Of a stretch of 64,000 nt of DNA, positions 35,701-49,300 are shown piece after piece. The translations under genes were made by a program, and so were the position numbers. A model generated the notes under the pieces. The model saw only the letters and a program-made list of their open reading frames with translations, was not told where the DNA came from and did no database searches. How positions within the stretch are numbered: position 1 is the stretch's first letter; every line of letters begins with the position of its first letter. The DNA comes from Haliotis asinina (Eukaryota; Mollusca; Gastropoda; Lepetellida; Haliotidae). The stretch spans positions 61,179,673-61,243,672 of the forward strand of contig NC_090288.1 in NCBI RefSeq assembly GCF_037392515.1, read 5' to 3'.

Positions 35701-38700
35701 TTGGGTCCACATCTATGCTTTATTGCACTCCATGTATTATAAGGTCTAGTGCTAGTACCAATGAATGTGCACACCTACACATTCCATGGCAACATAACTG
35801 TCAAGATATGTAGAATATCTTATTGTATGTTGACCATACTGTTAAGATACATAATTTGTATCATTATGTATCACACTATAACAGATGTATAACATTATAA
35901 CTATACTAACAGATCACACTGTTTCATTTAACTGTCGCCTGTTGGGAACAGGTCCCAGGCCAGGTGTGTAGAGGTAAACTGACTTTGAAAGGTTTAGGAC
36001 TACACATGGGCAAAACTGTATTAGCTATAATTTGGCATTGTTGTTTGGATTTGTACTTATTTTATTACTGAATAAAAGAGTGTTGGATCAATTATACTTA
36101 TTGTGAGTGACTACCCGGATTTTAAAAATATGGTGGGTATCTAAAAATATGGATAAAAACTTGAAATTGGAAATACCCTTTTAGTTTCATGTATGGGTAT
36201 CATACCCAAAGTCAATTGCTTAGCTGGAGCTCTGAGAATGGATCAGTTTGTCATGCTCAGTCACAATATCAATCACTGGATGGTCAGGTCTAATATTCTT
36301 TACAGGCAACATCTGGATTACTGCTGAATACAGACATTAACAAGCTTCTCTTAACACATATTCTCCACTAAGAGATTCCACGGTACTCTCACATCTAACA
36401 TAGTTCTGTCGGGACTAGAACCCACATCTTTGACTCCATGCTTCAGTCACAGTACTGCATGTCCCAGAAAAGTGATTGAACCCATTCCAAACCTACATTC
36501 TCTTTACATGTTCAGAATATGTCTTACAGGTTTGGCTCGGATGAGATTCTCATGAGTGGTGACTTCAAACTCAAATCCCAGATGGTCGATGGGTATCTTG
36601 TAGCGTCGAGCGTAGTTTTGCAGCACCCCGGTGAGGAAGGATTGAGTGAAGTAGAACCCTGAGATCCAGAACACAGTGGGAATGCCACTGAATATCCAGT
36701 CCTGGAACACATGGTCATGTATTGTAAACCACAAGTTACTGTGTTCTTTAATCTGATTGGTTGTAAAACATGATCAAATGGTATTAGATTCCCGGAAACT
36801 GCAAGACTATTCACCGCGTATTGACACGTAAACAATTGTTTTGTTGTGTCATCAACAGTGGTGACGTCATTCAAATTATATTGTGACGTAAAGTTAGAAT
36901 GACGTCACAAATGAGCAACTCCAGATGCTACCATGGGAACCGGCTAAAACGGCCAGCTGATGACACTTCACTGCTGTACCCCTACTCGATGTAAAGGAGT
37001 GCAGACAGTAAAACCCCTTTGGTTTACTTTTTTGTTTACAATGTCGATAAACATCATGTGTTGGCCAATTTCCGGGTGTTATTGGGTATTTGAAGCACGG
37101 TAATATTTCATTTGAAACCTCCGGCTCACCCCGTCGGCTCCAAATGCATTCCCATGCTTCAAATACTCAATAACACCCGGAAATTGGCCAACACATGATG
37201 TTTATCTCCTAATAAGAGCAGGCTTGTTCATATGATTCAGTACAAGCAGCACGGGGGACTGAAACAGGGTATGCATAAAGATACACAATCTCATCATAGA
37301 GATCACTACATGTGGATCCACATGCACAAAGACATCTTAGTGTTATGATAATCATAAGTCTATGTTACAGCTGACATGACAACTGTGATGTGTACCTTGA
37401 CACAATAACTGTCATAACTTGACACACCATGATTTACCTTAAAGAACTGTAGCCTAGCCAGAAGATCTGTGATGTAGCTCCCTAGGGGCTTCAGTGAAGG
37501 GTAGGACTTGGCGGCCCACATGCCGGGTACCTTTCCTACCATCATGCTATCAAACACATCCTCCAGCTCGGCAGACATGACCACCATCCCCTTGATGGCC
37601 TTGCGGATGTCTTGCAAACTCTGACGCACCACTCTGATGAGGCGGTTGAAGCGGATCAGCTCCTGCACCAGTACTGTGTTCATGGACTCCTCATAGCGCA
37701 CAGGGTACTTGTTCTAGAACATGGGAAACTCTTTACACTGTCTTTCAAAGACAAGTCAGTCATTGTCATACTTACTGAGGTTGATGTAAAAGATGTTTCA
37801 GGAAAGGTTAGATTGGTGAGGGTGCCACCCACCCCACGCAATTCCCAGTAGCACTTACCACAATACACAAAGAACAGAAGCATTATCAACAACAGAAAAT
37901 ATGTAAAGATGTTGTTTTTTTTCATAGGAAACAAGTCAAAATTGAAACAACTGACAAAATGGCCACACTGGCCCTAGTCAAAATGGCCACACAAAAAGTT
38001 CAAAATGGCCATACATTATTTTATTATTTTTCAATACTCATGACATTGTGTTATTTGATATGAAAATGTGAAAACCACAAAAGAAGTTATATCACTCAAA
38101 ACCTGGTGTCTATTATTGAAGCATGGTTACACAATGCCATTTTAGAAAGTTGTCAAACGTATCATGTGTTATATTTTGGAAGAGACGTTCACCCTTCTCG
38201 AGATCAGCTCACAGAAGGGGAAATCTCTACTGATGGAGTCTAGTGGCTGCACCTATGTCCAAAAGGTATTTCCCCTGTTCTCAAATATATTAAATACTCA
38301 GATACATGTATATCATCTAGCAAATAATGGTAATTCATTGTAGGTCTACATTACTGTATATATACTCTCTAATGTAATGTTGTATATGTAATACAAACAT
38401 TATAATGTATTATGTAATATTTATTAAGTTTATTTTAGTCTTCAAGAGATCAGTAAATGAAACTACTAAATCAAGAACACCTGCAAAGTCAGTATGTCAA
38501 CCTGTATACACACCTGCACATCGGTTATTATTACCTTTATACACACCTGCACATTGGATATTATAACCTGTATACACACCTGCACATTGGGTATCATAAC
38601 CTGTATACACACCTGCACATAGGATATTATAACCTGTATACATACCTGCACATTGGGTATTATAACCTGTATACACCCTGCGAATTGGGTATTATGACCT

Positions 38701-41700
38701 GTATACAGCCTGCGAATTGGGTATTATGACCTTTATACAAATCTGCACATCGGTTATTATAACCTTTATACACACCTGCACATTGGGTATTATAACCTGT
38801 ATACACACCTGCACATAGGATATTATAACCTGTATACACACCTGCACATTGGGTATTATAACCTGTATACACCCTGCGAATTGGGTATTATGACCTGTAT
38901 ACAGCCTGCGAATTGGGTATTATGACCTTTATACAAATCTGCACATCGGTTATTATAACCTTTATACACACCTGCACATCGGTTATTATAACCTTTATAC
39001 ACACCTGCACATTGGGTATCATAACCTTTATACGCACCTGCACATCCTCCAGGTTGAAGTCAGGGGGTATCTTAGACAGGATGTCACTGGCAAGGTCCTC
39101 AATGATCTCCTGGGCTGACTTACCTCCCCCTGATGTCTGGCAAACATGAACATTATTACATCAGTAACAATGAACAAAAGAACTTTACAGTGCACCCTCA
39201 ATACCTGTAATTACACTGGGTGACTGTTTCTTTAAGTCTCCTTGAGGATTAGATTATTATATTTACAACCACTATGTTGGACAAATCAACAATTCAGCCT
39301 AAATAACTTGACCTGGGTGAAGTGAAGAACGTTCAGGAAGAAGCTATATTTCTTATCAGAACTGGACACAGACAAAGGCATTGGCTCATACATTGTTTTC
39401 CTCTGTAGGGAAATACCTATCAGCAACTGAAGATCAGTTTCAGTCCACAATCTCAGTGTTTGTGACATACATAAAGAACTTCTTATCTCGGTATCTGTGA
39501 ATGGTCACATATATGGAACTGTCAAGGTATTTCCCTAGGTGCCAGTGTTACTGTTGTTTGGACAACTCCGGTGTCCCTCTGTTGTTCAGTGTTTCTACAG
39601 CAAGTGCTTGACAGAGTGGTTAGTATTAGTAGAGCTGAACACATGCGACAATGCGGAATATGAAACAATAACAGTTGTTAGAAGATCAGGAAACAACACG
39701 AAGAGTTAGACACACAGGCATTGCTGCACTGTTGAGAAAAAGAGTTAAATACAAACTAATGGGTTGATACTAAGATGAAAAGTGAGTGAGTGAATTGAGT
39801 TTGAACACCACTTTGAACAGTGAGATGAAGAGAGTTTCTATCTAACATCAGCTATACCTCATCCTGACATCAGCCAACAAATGATAAAACACAGCTGTTA
39901 TAACCACACCTGAAGCCATCTTGATTACATGTATGTGCACACATTTATACACAATAATAACAGCTTGTTTATTTCACTAAGGCAAATAATATGTCCTAAT
40001 ACTGATTGGTAATTACCTTCATGTGAAGAAACTGTCACACAAGTAGTTAATAAGAAATGACTTTCAGTAAACATAGATAAAATGCAAAATTTCTATACTG
40101 CCCTAAATGATTTAGAAACTGAAACACTCTATGGCACCTATAGTTCTTGTCAGGAACACGGTGAGCTCTTAAGGTGTCAGTATAATTTGAAATGTCTTTT
40201 TATATGCTTACTTGTCTTGGGAGAGTGAGGAGAATCCCCTCAAACATCTGATGTGTTTCGTGTTGATCTTTGGAGATGTCTGCATTTTCATGTAGGCCAA
40301 ACACCTGCAAACAAGGTAGACCACATAAATTGAAATTCTCTGGACATAACAGGAACTTTTCCATTATCGGTGCTGACTAAATAATTAAATCTTTAAACTA
40401 ATGGTTTGAAATTAATCATAACTAACCATTAGAAGAGACTATGTACATGAACATTGTTAGGGGAATTGTAGATGTTTGCAGTATGACAGTGAGAAAAGAC
40501 TAATCTTATGAGCTACGAAAGCTGTGATGTGTATACCGGTACGTCATAACAACGTAACGTTTTCAAGTCAAGAATAGTCATGAATATCCAAGGGTTAATC
40601 TCAACAATTTGTAACAACTCTTTATGTCTATAGATCACTCATATATCTTTATTCTATGTTTAAGTAGTGAACTTTTTTTGCAGGAGGTGGAAGGTTTCAA
40701 CAAAGTCAATAACAAATACAGACTATTATAGGGCTGGTTATCATTTACCACAAAGAAAGCGAGTGAGTGAGTTTAGTTTTACACCAACTAAGCAATATTC
40801 CAGTTATATGGCAGCAGTCTGGAAATAATTTATTCTAGACCAGACAATCCAGTGGTCAACAGCATGAGCATCAATCTGCCCTCAAAGAAATAACAATGAC
40901 AGACATTTTCACATGATCATACCTAATTGACTAAGCCAGCAAACCTGACCAGTAGAGTCCTTTCTTACTAGAAAATGTTACTGTAGACATATTCCAACCT
41001 AGGTCCAAACATAAAACAGGGAAAATGACCCAACTGACCTCTGGGTGAGGGATGAGGGGCAGGCTCCGGATATACTCCACATAGCTCTCATAGCTGCCCT
41101 TGGGGGGAGCATAGTACAGGTCGCTAGAGGAGAAGCAGTAGCTGTCATCATCGATGACTTCACTGCAGTAGAATATTTTCAGGATACTGATGATGAGACG
41201 TCGGTCCTGGTCATCAGTGACACGCCCACCGTAGTTGCACTCCCCTGTCAAGTAGGTGAGGGCCTCGAGGGGGGGCTCCTGGTAGTCGCTGATAAACATC
41301 TTCAACAGATAAACATAAACTACTCATCTTTGTTGTGGTTTGATTTATGTTTTGCAGTGGCCAGAGTTTGTGTCCAGGGTTATGATTACAGAATGTCATT
41401 TAGAAAGTGGTCAGAAGTAACGTATGTTATATCAGGATTTACACTTTCTTAGTAAAGTACAAATTCTAGTAGTTTTTGGGTCGAGTCGTATCCATGATTT
41501 GAACCAACAGCCTTATCACCAGCATGCAAAGTCAGCTGCCCTGTTCTTATACATGTACAAAAGGTCGGACAACTAGTAGTCTAGATTGTGTATTTTGTGG
41601 AAGTTGTGGTGGCTGAGCAGGTTAGGCAGCAGAGTTTGTGTGCTGGTGATTAGCTGCCTGATGTTATGACTCCATCTAGTGCCCTCAAATTTCTGAGTTT

Positions 41701-43329
41701 CTCACCTGAAATATGTCTTACTGACCATGTTCAACACTGTGACTTACCTCTAGCTGTCTCACAGAGATACGGAGATCTGATTCGTTAAACTCGTATGGGA
41801 TGTTCCAGCCAAGGGGTCCAAACTTCCGTCTCTCCTGAACCAAGGCATGGAAGAAACACAGCCCAAAGAGCAGCTTCTCAAAAACCTTCAAGGAGAAAAA
41901 GCACCTCAGATGTTCTTCAAATATCTCCCTACAGTATGTATGTGTAAACGTGTAAAGTATAGGGTGTCACATCCTGTGGATGTAAACCTTCCCAGGATCA
42001 AAGTAAACTATACGATATCATGTCTCCAAGCAAAGGATGCTGTAAATTTTTTTTTATAGATGTTAGATGATTAGAGATCACCTAGGTATCACAAAGCCAT
42101 CAAACCATCAAGCCATCAGTTTGCTTTGATAGGGAACACAGATAAGTGGGTTCCCACAGTTAATAAAATGTTCTGCAGTTGTCTTACCTTTGGCTTGTTG
42201 CAGCTCTTGAAGAAACCAGGATCTGAGATGGGGTCATTGAGGTATGATCTCAGGAGATTAGCTCTCATTCCTTTGGGAGGTTCATTGGTCATCTTGACCC
42301 CATTCTGCAACACAGACACTGGGAAGGCTGGAGAGGGGTAGCTGGTCAGCCAGAGTCGGAACGTTGGTTTTGTTCTGCTGGGGTCGGTGATTACCTAAAA
42401 TAGTAAAAGTGTCAGAAAGATGCACAACCATATGCTAATATATTCCCTGATATACACTCCTAACAAACACTCCCAGATATTCTCATTACCACTTAATTGT
42501 TATACTCCCAAACTCTTGATGATATACTCATACCCCACGATACAATAACAAACACTCTCGTATATACATGTACACACATATACTCCCTGATGTATACTCA
42601 CTGTCTCACAGATCCTCTCGAGCTCCCCAAGCCAGGAGGCTGCCAAGTGACAGTTCTGCAGCACAACCCATGTCCCTGCTTCTACTGCCTGTAACACACA
42701 TACACACATTGCACCCACACTGGGAACTGTCATCATTGGCTTTCCGTGTGACACGCAAAGGTTTTTACTACAACCTCGGCAACAAACACTGAGAAAAAGT
42801 TGATCACATGGAAAATTACACAGCAATGAAATGCCCTGTCAAGATCCACTTGACAAGCTCCTCTAAACAAATTATATATTTCAGTGTTATGCTATTTTGG
42901 CACTAGACATTTCATTTTACATTGGATGGTTAATACAATAATAAATTCACCTTCTAAAGTATTGCTACTAATAAGGTACAAAGGAATTCAAACTGTACTC
43001 AGCTGTCACAGTGACCAAATCTCTGTCGGCCCAATATTTGTCATGCAGAAACTTACATTATTTTGTTCCTATTATCAAGTGTTTTTGTCAGTCAGTTATA
43101 TAAAAATAACATTTACAAAATATGCATAGGGCCATTTGAAAATTTCTGAAAGCTGAAAAATAATATAGCTGTCCACTCGCATGTTTGCAGTGACCTCTAA
43201 CACTGTAAGATATGAAATCTGTCCCCAGACAAATATAGAGTTGCCTCAGTACCTCACTGATCATCTTCTCAGCAATAGGACCTTGACCTTGGCCCAGGGA
43301 TATCGTGGCTAGGCCTTTGTTGCCAGATC
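32726..43329 (-). CDS. DNAH1: Dynein exons: AAA6 and C-terminal domain
   Basis: Contains [191 protein letters not shown] and, in the last exon, [33 protein letters not shown]. The last exon is separated from 35512-35622 by an intron containing a 1.2-kb minisatellite. Confidence 0.93.
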
Positions 43330-46300
43330 CTGCAAGCAAACCATACCGGCAACATGGTGAGACAACATGATTGTTCAAGGAAATCATTCTAAAACATTTT
43401 GATCATTAGATCATGAGATCACTGACTTCAGTCAAAGCAGAGAAGACATTTATCCAAACATGATTTAGAAAATTGCTTGCTGTGAACATAATTATATATG
43501 GATATTATTATGATATTTCAAGACTAGTAATTCATTTTGCAATTAGGGATATCAAAGCATATTTCATAAACCAACACATGAAATTCATCAGGCCTTATCT
43601 GACAAGAAATATCATCAATAGTTTCACTGAGTAAAATAATCTTAAGAAAAGAACTACTTTCAGTCAGATTCAATCAAATAGTTTTATATTATAATTAAAG
43701 CACTTGTCTTGTTAGCTAACATGCTTATCTCAAGTGAACACCTTGTGCATGGTAACAGAGATGTATCCCTTTGAAGGCTGTAACATTCTCTTCCCACAGA
43801 GGTTACTCCTGTCATATCTTCCCATGTAACTCGCAACAGGAATTATCTCCCTTGTTACTATCCAATCAGAACACGCATTAAATAGACTTAGCTCCAATAT
43901 GGCGGTCCCCATAGAGTTGGTTCATCAACGTGCGAAGGAAAGATTTGGTATTTCATGTTTAACTGAAAATCAGAAACTGGCAATAGAGAGTGCAGGGATC
44001 ATTTATCGCCATGATATGTTTGTAGAAACAACAACTGGTAGTGGCATTGAAGTTTTCCCGATGCATTCAGAAATTACTGAGATCTTGTGAATGATCACTC
44101 TTGAAACAACGTCTTTGATTGCACAACTGAATCTGAACGCCTCCAATCACGAGTCTTGAACACTTGCACCATGAAAGGGCCGTATTAGAAGAGGGGTTAG
44201 CTAGGAAGATATGACAGGAGTAACCTCTGTTGGAAGAGAATAGGCTGTTAGTACTGTGTATATATTACATCTATACTTTGTATCTATCAATGCGGCTGAG
44301 TATTCTGGAATAACATAAAAAAGCTGAGAGGTTTTTACACTGGTTAGATAAGACTTACACTAACTTAGATAAGGCTAAGCATACATGATACTAGGCCTAA
44401 AGAACAACATATACAGGATGATGTTTATCTGTGCATGGCAGCACAGTTTTCAACAGAATTTGTAACAGTTTCCATTTTCCTCCAACTTACACACCAGGAT
44501 ATCTCAACCCATAACAACTGACCAAAATAACTTCATAATTATACGTCGGTAATACATTGCTGAAAAGAAAAGTGTTGACTATATATGCTGGAATGAACTG
44601 AATGAAGTCTGAGTGACAAGGTACACAGGGGAGTATAGAGACAACACACAGGTAATGGGATTTAGTACAAGCAGACTGCATACAGGTAGGAATATTACTG
44701 GCTGTCAGGTAAACTAGTTCTCATGTATATTGGTTCTCAGGTTAACTGGTTCTCATGTACATTGGTTATCAGATAAACTGGTTCTCATGTATATTGGTTC
44801 TCATGTATATTGGTTCTCAGGTAAACTGGTTCTCAGGTAAGCTAGTTCTCATGTATATTGGTTCTCAGGTAAACTGGTTCTCATGTATATTGGTTCTCAG
44901 GTAAACTGGTTCTCAGGTAAACTAAGACAGGAACTGAAAGTAAACGCTTTATTGAGAATGTGCTTATTTATTACATCTTCAAAAGCAAACATGGTTGCAT
45001 TTTCATAATTAATTTAGCAATAACAGTGGTAAGTGTTCCTGTTTTGTCATGAAAACCTTTAATTGAATTTATAAAAAAGGCATTTTAGAGCATAAAATCA
45101 GTAATACAAGTAGGTAGGACCACTAAGACAAAAACAGACATTTTCTACATAAGAAAAGGGAATACAGATGAAAGAAATGGGTAAGATGAGACTTGCTGAG
45201 ATGAATCTGACAGTTGTGGACATGTTGTCATGCAAAATGGATATCCATCTATACATGGTAACAGTAATATTCTTGTTGATACTACTAATTGTTGTGTCAA
45301 TATTGATACTATAGTTCTCAGGAATCATCAGTGCTTAAATACCCCATTTACTAGTAACTTTTGACATGAAAACAACTTGACAATATTTACCAATAAACTA
45401 ATGAAATGGCTAACCAAAGAACAAAGGACCAGTTGTGTGGGAAGCACCATCATGCAAACATGCTGTTATATAGAGAATGAAATATGAAATAAAGCTTTTT
45501 ATAAATATTTTGTGTAAACTTAAATTATAGCTAATTGGTTTAATAGAACAAAAATTTCTAAATATAAGGAATTTTCTTATGGTTCTGGGTGAATGACAAG
45601 TTTTCTCAATTGTGATCATAAGATGTCAATGTACTTGTTTTCCTAAGAAATGTTTTCATTATATTTGAACAGGCAAAATAATTTTCATTTTATTAGATAT
45701 GAAAAGGTTTCAGTTTGACCTTTCTTGATGACAAATACAAAATTTAGTTAAAACTTCACTGACTGCACCAAAAACAAAACAAAGAGAAACAACAGAAAAA
45801 GATTAAAAAAAGTGAAAAATATTAAAAGAACTGGAATCCTGACACCACATATTAGACACAGACCAGAACATGGCAAGGAAGGATGTTTAGGAAAAAGTAT
45901 GTCTACAATATGTAGTGTTCCTGGAAATATTTCTCCTGAACATACTGGAGTATGAATCTTCCGCTGAAATTCTCCCAATCACCGACATTTTGCGCCTATA
46001 TTCATCAGCCTTTGCTTGAACTGGGCCACTTGGCCCCCGGCTACTTGTCGACGGAACTATTCCTGATAGACGCAGGCAAAGAATAATGTTAAAGATTAAA
46101 AACACTGAAACAAGCATCACCCAGTTAGTTCAAAAGGATACCTTGATCATTGTTAATAGCATGTTAAATTCAAAATTTGCAGGATTTTCATTCATGGAGG
46201 GATGAAAGTCACACATGGACACAATCATCACTCTGAGATTAAAGAAGTTATTACCTGCACCTGTTACCTTATTAGTGCACAAAACCAATAAAAATTATGA

Positions 46301-49300
46301 TCAACAAAATTTGTGAGTCACATCTCCAAAATTTAAGAATTAATGAACTTTCAACATAGATATTGTCAGCTACACTGTGTTTTTCTAATCACTAATTCAC
46401 TTAGTTTGAAACAATATACTTAAACCTTGAATGTGAAAGTTGTTGCTCATTTTCCATCAGTAGATATCTCAACAATGAAACTGTCTTTATGACATCACCA
46501 TCAATTCTCATGATATCACCAGACACTGGTGAACTTTGCATACATCAGTCTAAATGCTAATGTGACAACTGAAATCTCCATATATATATATTCTTTCCTA
46601 GTACTGGTTTGAGTGCTCTATGATCAAACTTTGAGCAGGCAAAGATTGAAGGCCTTTCTAGATCTGCAAAGAATTTATAAACGCATTGTTGTCAAAATTT
46701 AATAATGCTGAAAACTGCTTTTCTCGAAGTTTTAATGCTATTAATTAGTTAATATTTGTAATGCCTAAAACCGTATAAGAAACACATCTATAATGTATGA
46801 AAGTGTAAGGAATGAAGGTGAAATCCACACAGCAAGCAGCCACTGATGAACAAGTTCTAATTCAGCCAGAGCAATCCATGACAACACTACTTGACAAAAA
46901 CTACACAATTAGAAAGCTGTGAGAGATATGGTATGGGGCAGTCTCACTGAAATCAGATCCTAGTGATCACTAAATATTAAACAAGGATCAAAGGACATCA
47001 ACTCTAAGGTTGCAAACAATTGACGTCTAATCCAAATAGAGCATTGCCTATCAGATTTGGAAATTGACAATAGTTTCCAAGGGGCAGTCAGAAAGGCATG
47101 TATACAATGGATTCTGTAAAAATTGACATCTGTCTGATGCTAAACATTTACCCTCGCAGACACTTTTGAGAGTACCTTCCAGAGACTCCTCTGAGAGTAC
47201 CTTCCAGAGACTCCTGACAATACCATCCAGAGATTCCTCTGAGAATACCTTCCAGAGACTCCTGACAGTTCCCTCCAGAATGTACTCTGAGAGTACCTTT
47301 CAGAGTGTCCTCTGAGAGTACCTTGAGGGACTCCTCTGAGAGTACCTTCCAGAGTGTCCTCTGAGAGTACCTTGCCCTGAGAGTACCTTCCAGAGACTCC
47401 TCTGAGAGTACCTTCCAGAGACTCCTTTGAGAGAACCTTCCATGCGCAACCTTAACCTTTTGCTGCATATCCTATCAGCTTAACTTCCTTCAAACATGTT
47501 CCTTAAATGCTCAAGTGTTGTTCTAGAGAGTACTTATATACAGTCCACAGCTAAATTCTGTAACACAAAATATTACTGTCATGAAGATATAGCTGTTCAT
47601 AATATTTTTGGGAGTGTACCGTTTATTGCCAGTCACCTACTGACTATGCTAGAGCAGTTTCACAGCACACCACACAGAGATATTTCATGGGTATCATGGA
47701 GAACTCGTACCCTTTTCCTCAGCAAAGCGATACAGTCCAGCCATGGGATCTGCGCCAGGGGAGAGGACAAAGATCAGCGGGGAGAAGTAGTTGGAGTCCG
47801 CATAGCAGAGAGACAGGTCGAAGGTCGGGGGCTCTATGTACATCGCACCCATCCGCTCCTGGATGTATGTCTGGACAGCTGGCACAATCTGAGGTCATAT
47901 GTCAAACCATGAGGAGGAAGTGGAGAAGGAAGGAGGAAGTGGGCAAGAGGTAAAGGAAGAGCAAAAAAGGAGAACGATTTAGAGAGAAAGATGATTGACA
48001 AAATGAGGGGAAAAGGTCATAAGATAGGTAAGGAAATGTAAGAGAAATTAACAGAGCAAAGGAAAAGGGTTGAATGTGGGGTAGATGACAGTAAAGAAGA
48101 TACAGGAGGTATAATGGAAGAAAGGAGACACATGAGAAGAAAGAGGACACTTAGCTTTTCAATCAGTAAACAGATGAGGAGAATTTAGCTTGACTAATGT
48201 GTCAATTATGAGTACAATGTAGAACATAATTAAACTGGGTGCATGAAATATTTAAAGACTGTTCCTATCGTCTGGGAAGTAGAACACAATTGAACTTACT
48301 TTGTCAGGTCGCAGACAGCGGAGAGCAATGAGTTCTTGCAGTCGTGAGAGATTATCTCCCCATGGCTGTGGAAGCTGCTCTGTGTGGGGTGTGGTTGAGT
48401 CATAGACACACTTCCATTCTGAGATCTGGTGAACACATCACAACTGAACAGTTACCAGCAGATTACTCTTCTGACAGTTCACATCAAGTTTCAAGAATTT
48501 TTTGATGAATTGTAAGAATATAGTATCTAGTTCTGTTTTAATGCTAAGGAACTGCATCCCACCATATACCATTCTTCATAATGGGTTTGGAAATACATAA
48601 AGACAAATTCAGAAGCTAAAAATGATATGAACTAACATTCTTCTGGAAATGATCCATGAATCCTTGGAAGGCTGGTAGATACGAACATCTAACAATCTCA
48701 GACCATGACTTCTCTGGTAACCACTCATGGGCAGGGTTTGGGAATGGGTTCTCCAGCGCCACGCCTCCAGTCAACAGGAAGCGCCATTCCTGGTCATCCA
48801 CAAGACCTCTGTACAAGGAAGCATAACACACTGAAGCACATGTAGTGAATGTCCAATAGACAAACAAACTGTTCCAGAAACCACCAGTTTATATTTTGTG
48901 AATCCAAAGTTGAAACAATATGTTTTTTCTTGCTATGGATAAACAGGTTTGTCTCATTTGTTTTCTAACAGACAATATGGAGAGTGGCACCAACCTCCCT
49001 TTCTCCAGCCCGATGCAAAGGAGAAAGGAGAAGAGCAACTTGTCCTTCTCAAACAAAGAGCGGCAGACATTCTTGTAAATGCTGTAGGTGAAGTGGTCAT
49101 TCAGGTTGTAGATCCTCACATTCAGCTGCTCAGAGGGCTCACTGTTCATGATGGACTGAAATATTGAGAGTTTGGAAACATTTATCATCCACAAATACAC
49201 GAATTCACTCATTCTACAATTTATGTGCATTGAGGGAATGTAAACAATGTGAACGTTGTCATGTTTCTATCAGAACGGCCTGGACTACATCTGGGTTGGA

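Noticed and set aside
38457..38872. Repetitive frames on both strands ([19 protein letters not shown])
   Set aside because: Translation of the donor-adjacent minisatellite in two directions; not genes.
41045..41452. 135-codon plus-strand frame
   Set aside because: Antisense shadow of the dynein exon 41299-41039, which has strong family matches on the minus strand.
48808..48995. Alternative dynein join using acceptor AGAG/GTCTTG at 48806
   Set aside because: Leaves the reading frame out of phase; the acceptor at 48808 completes AGA (Arg) and restores the conserved frame.
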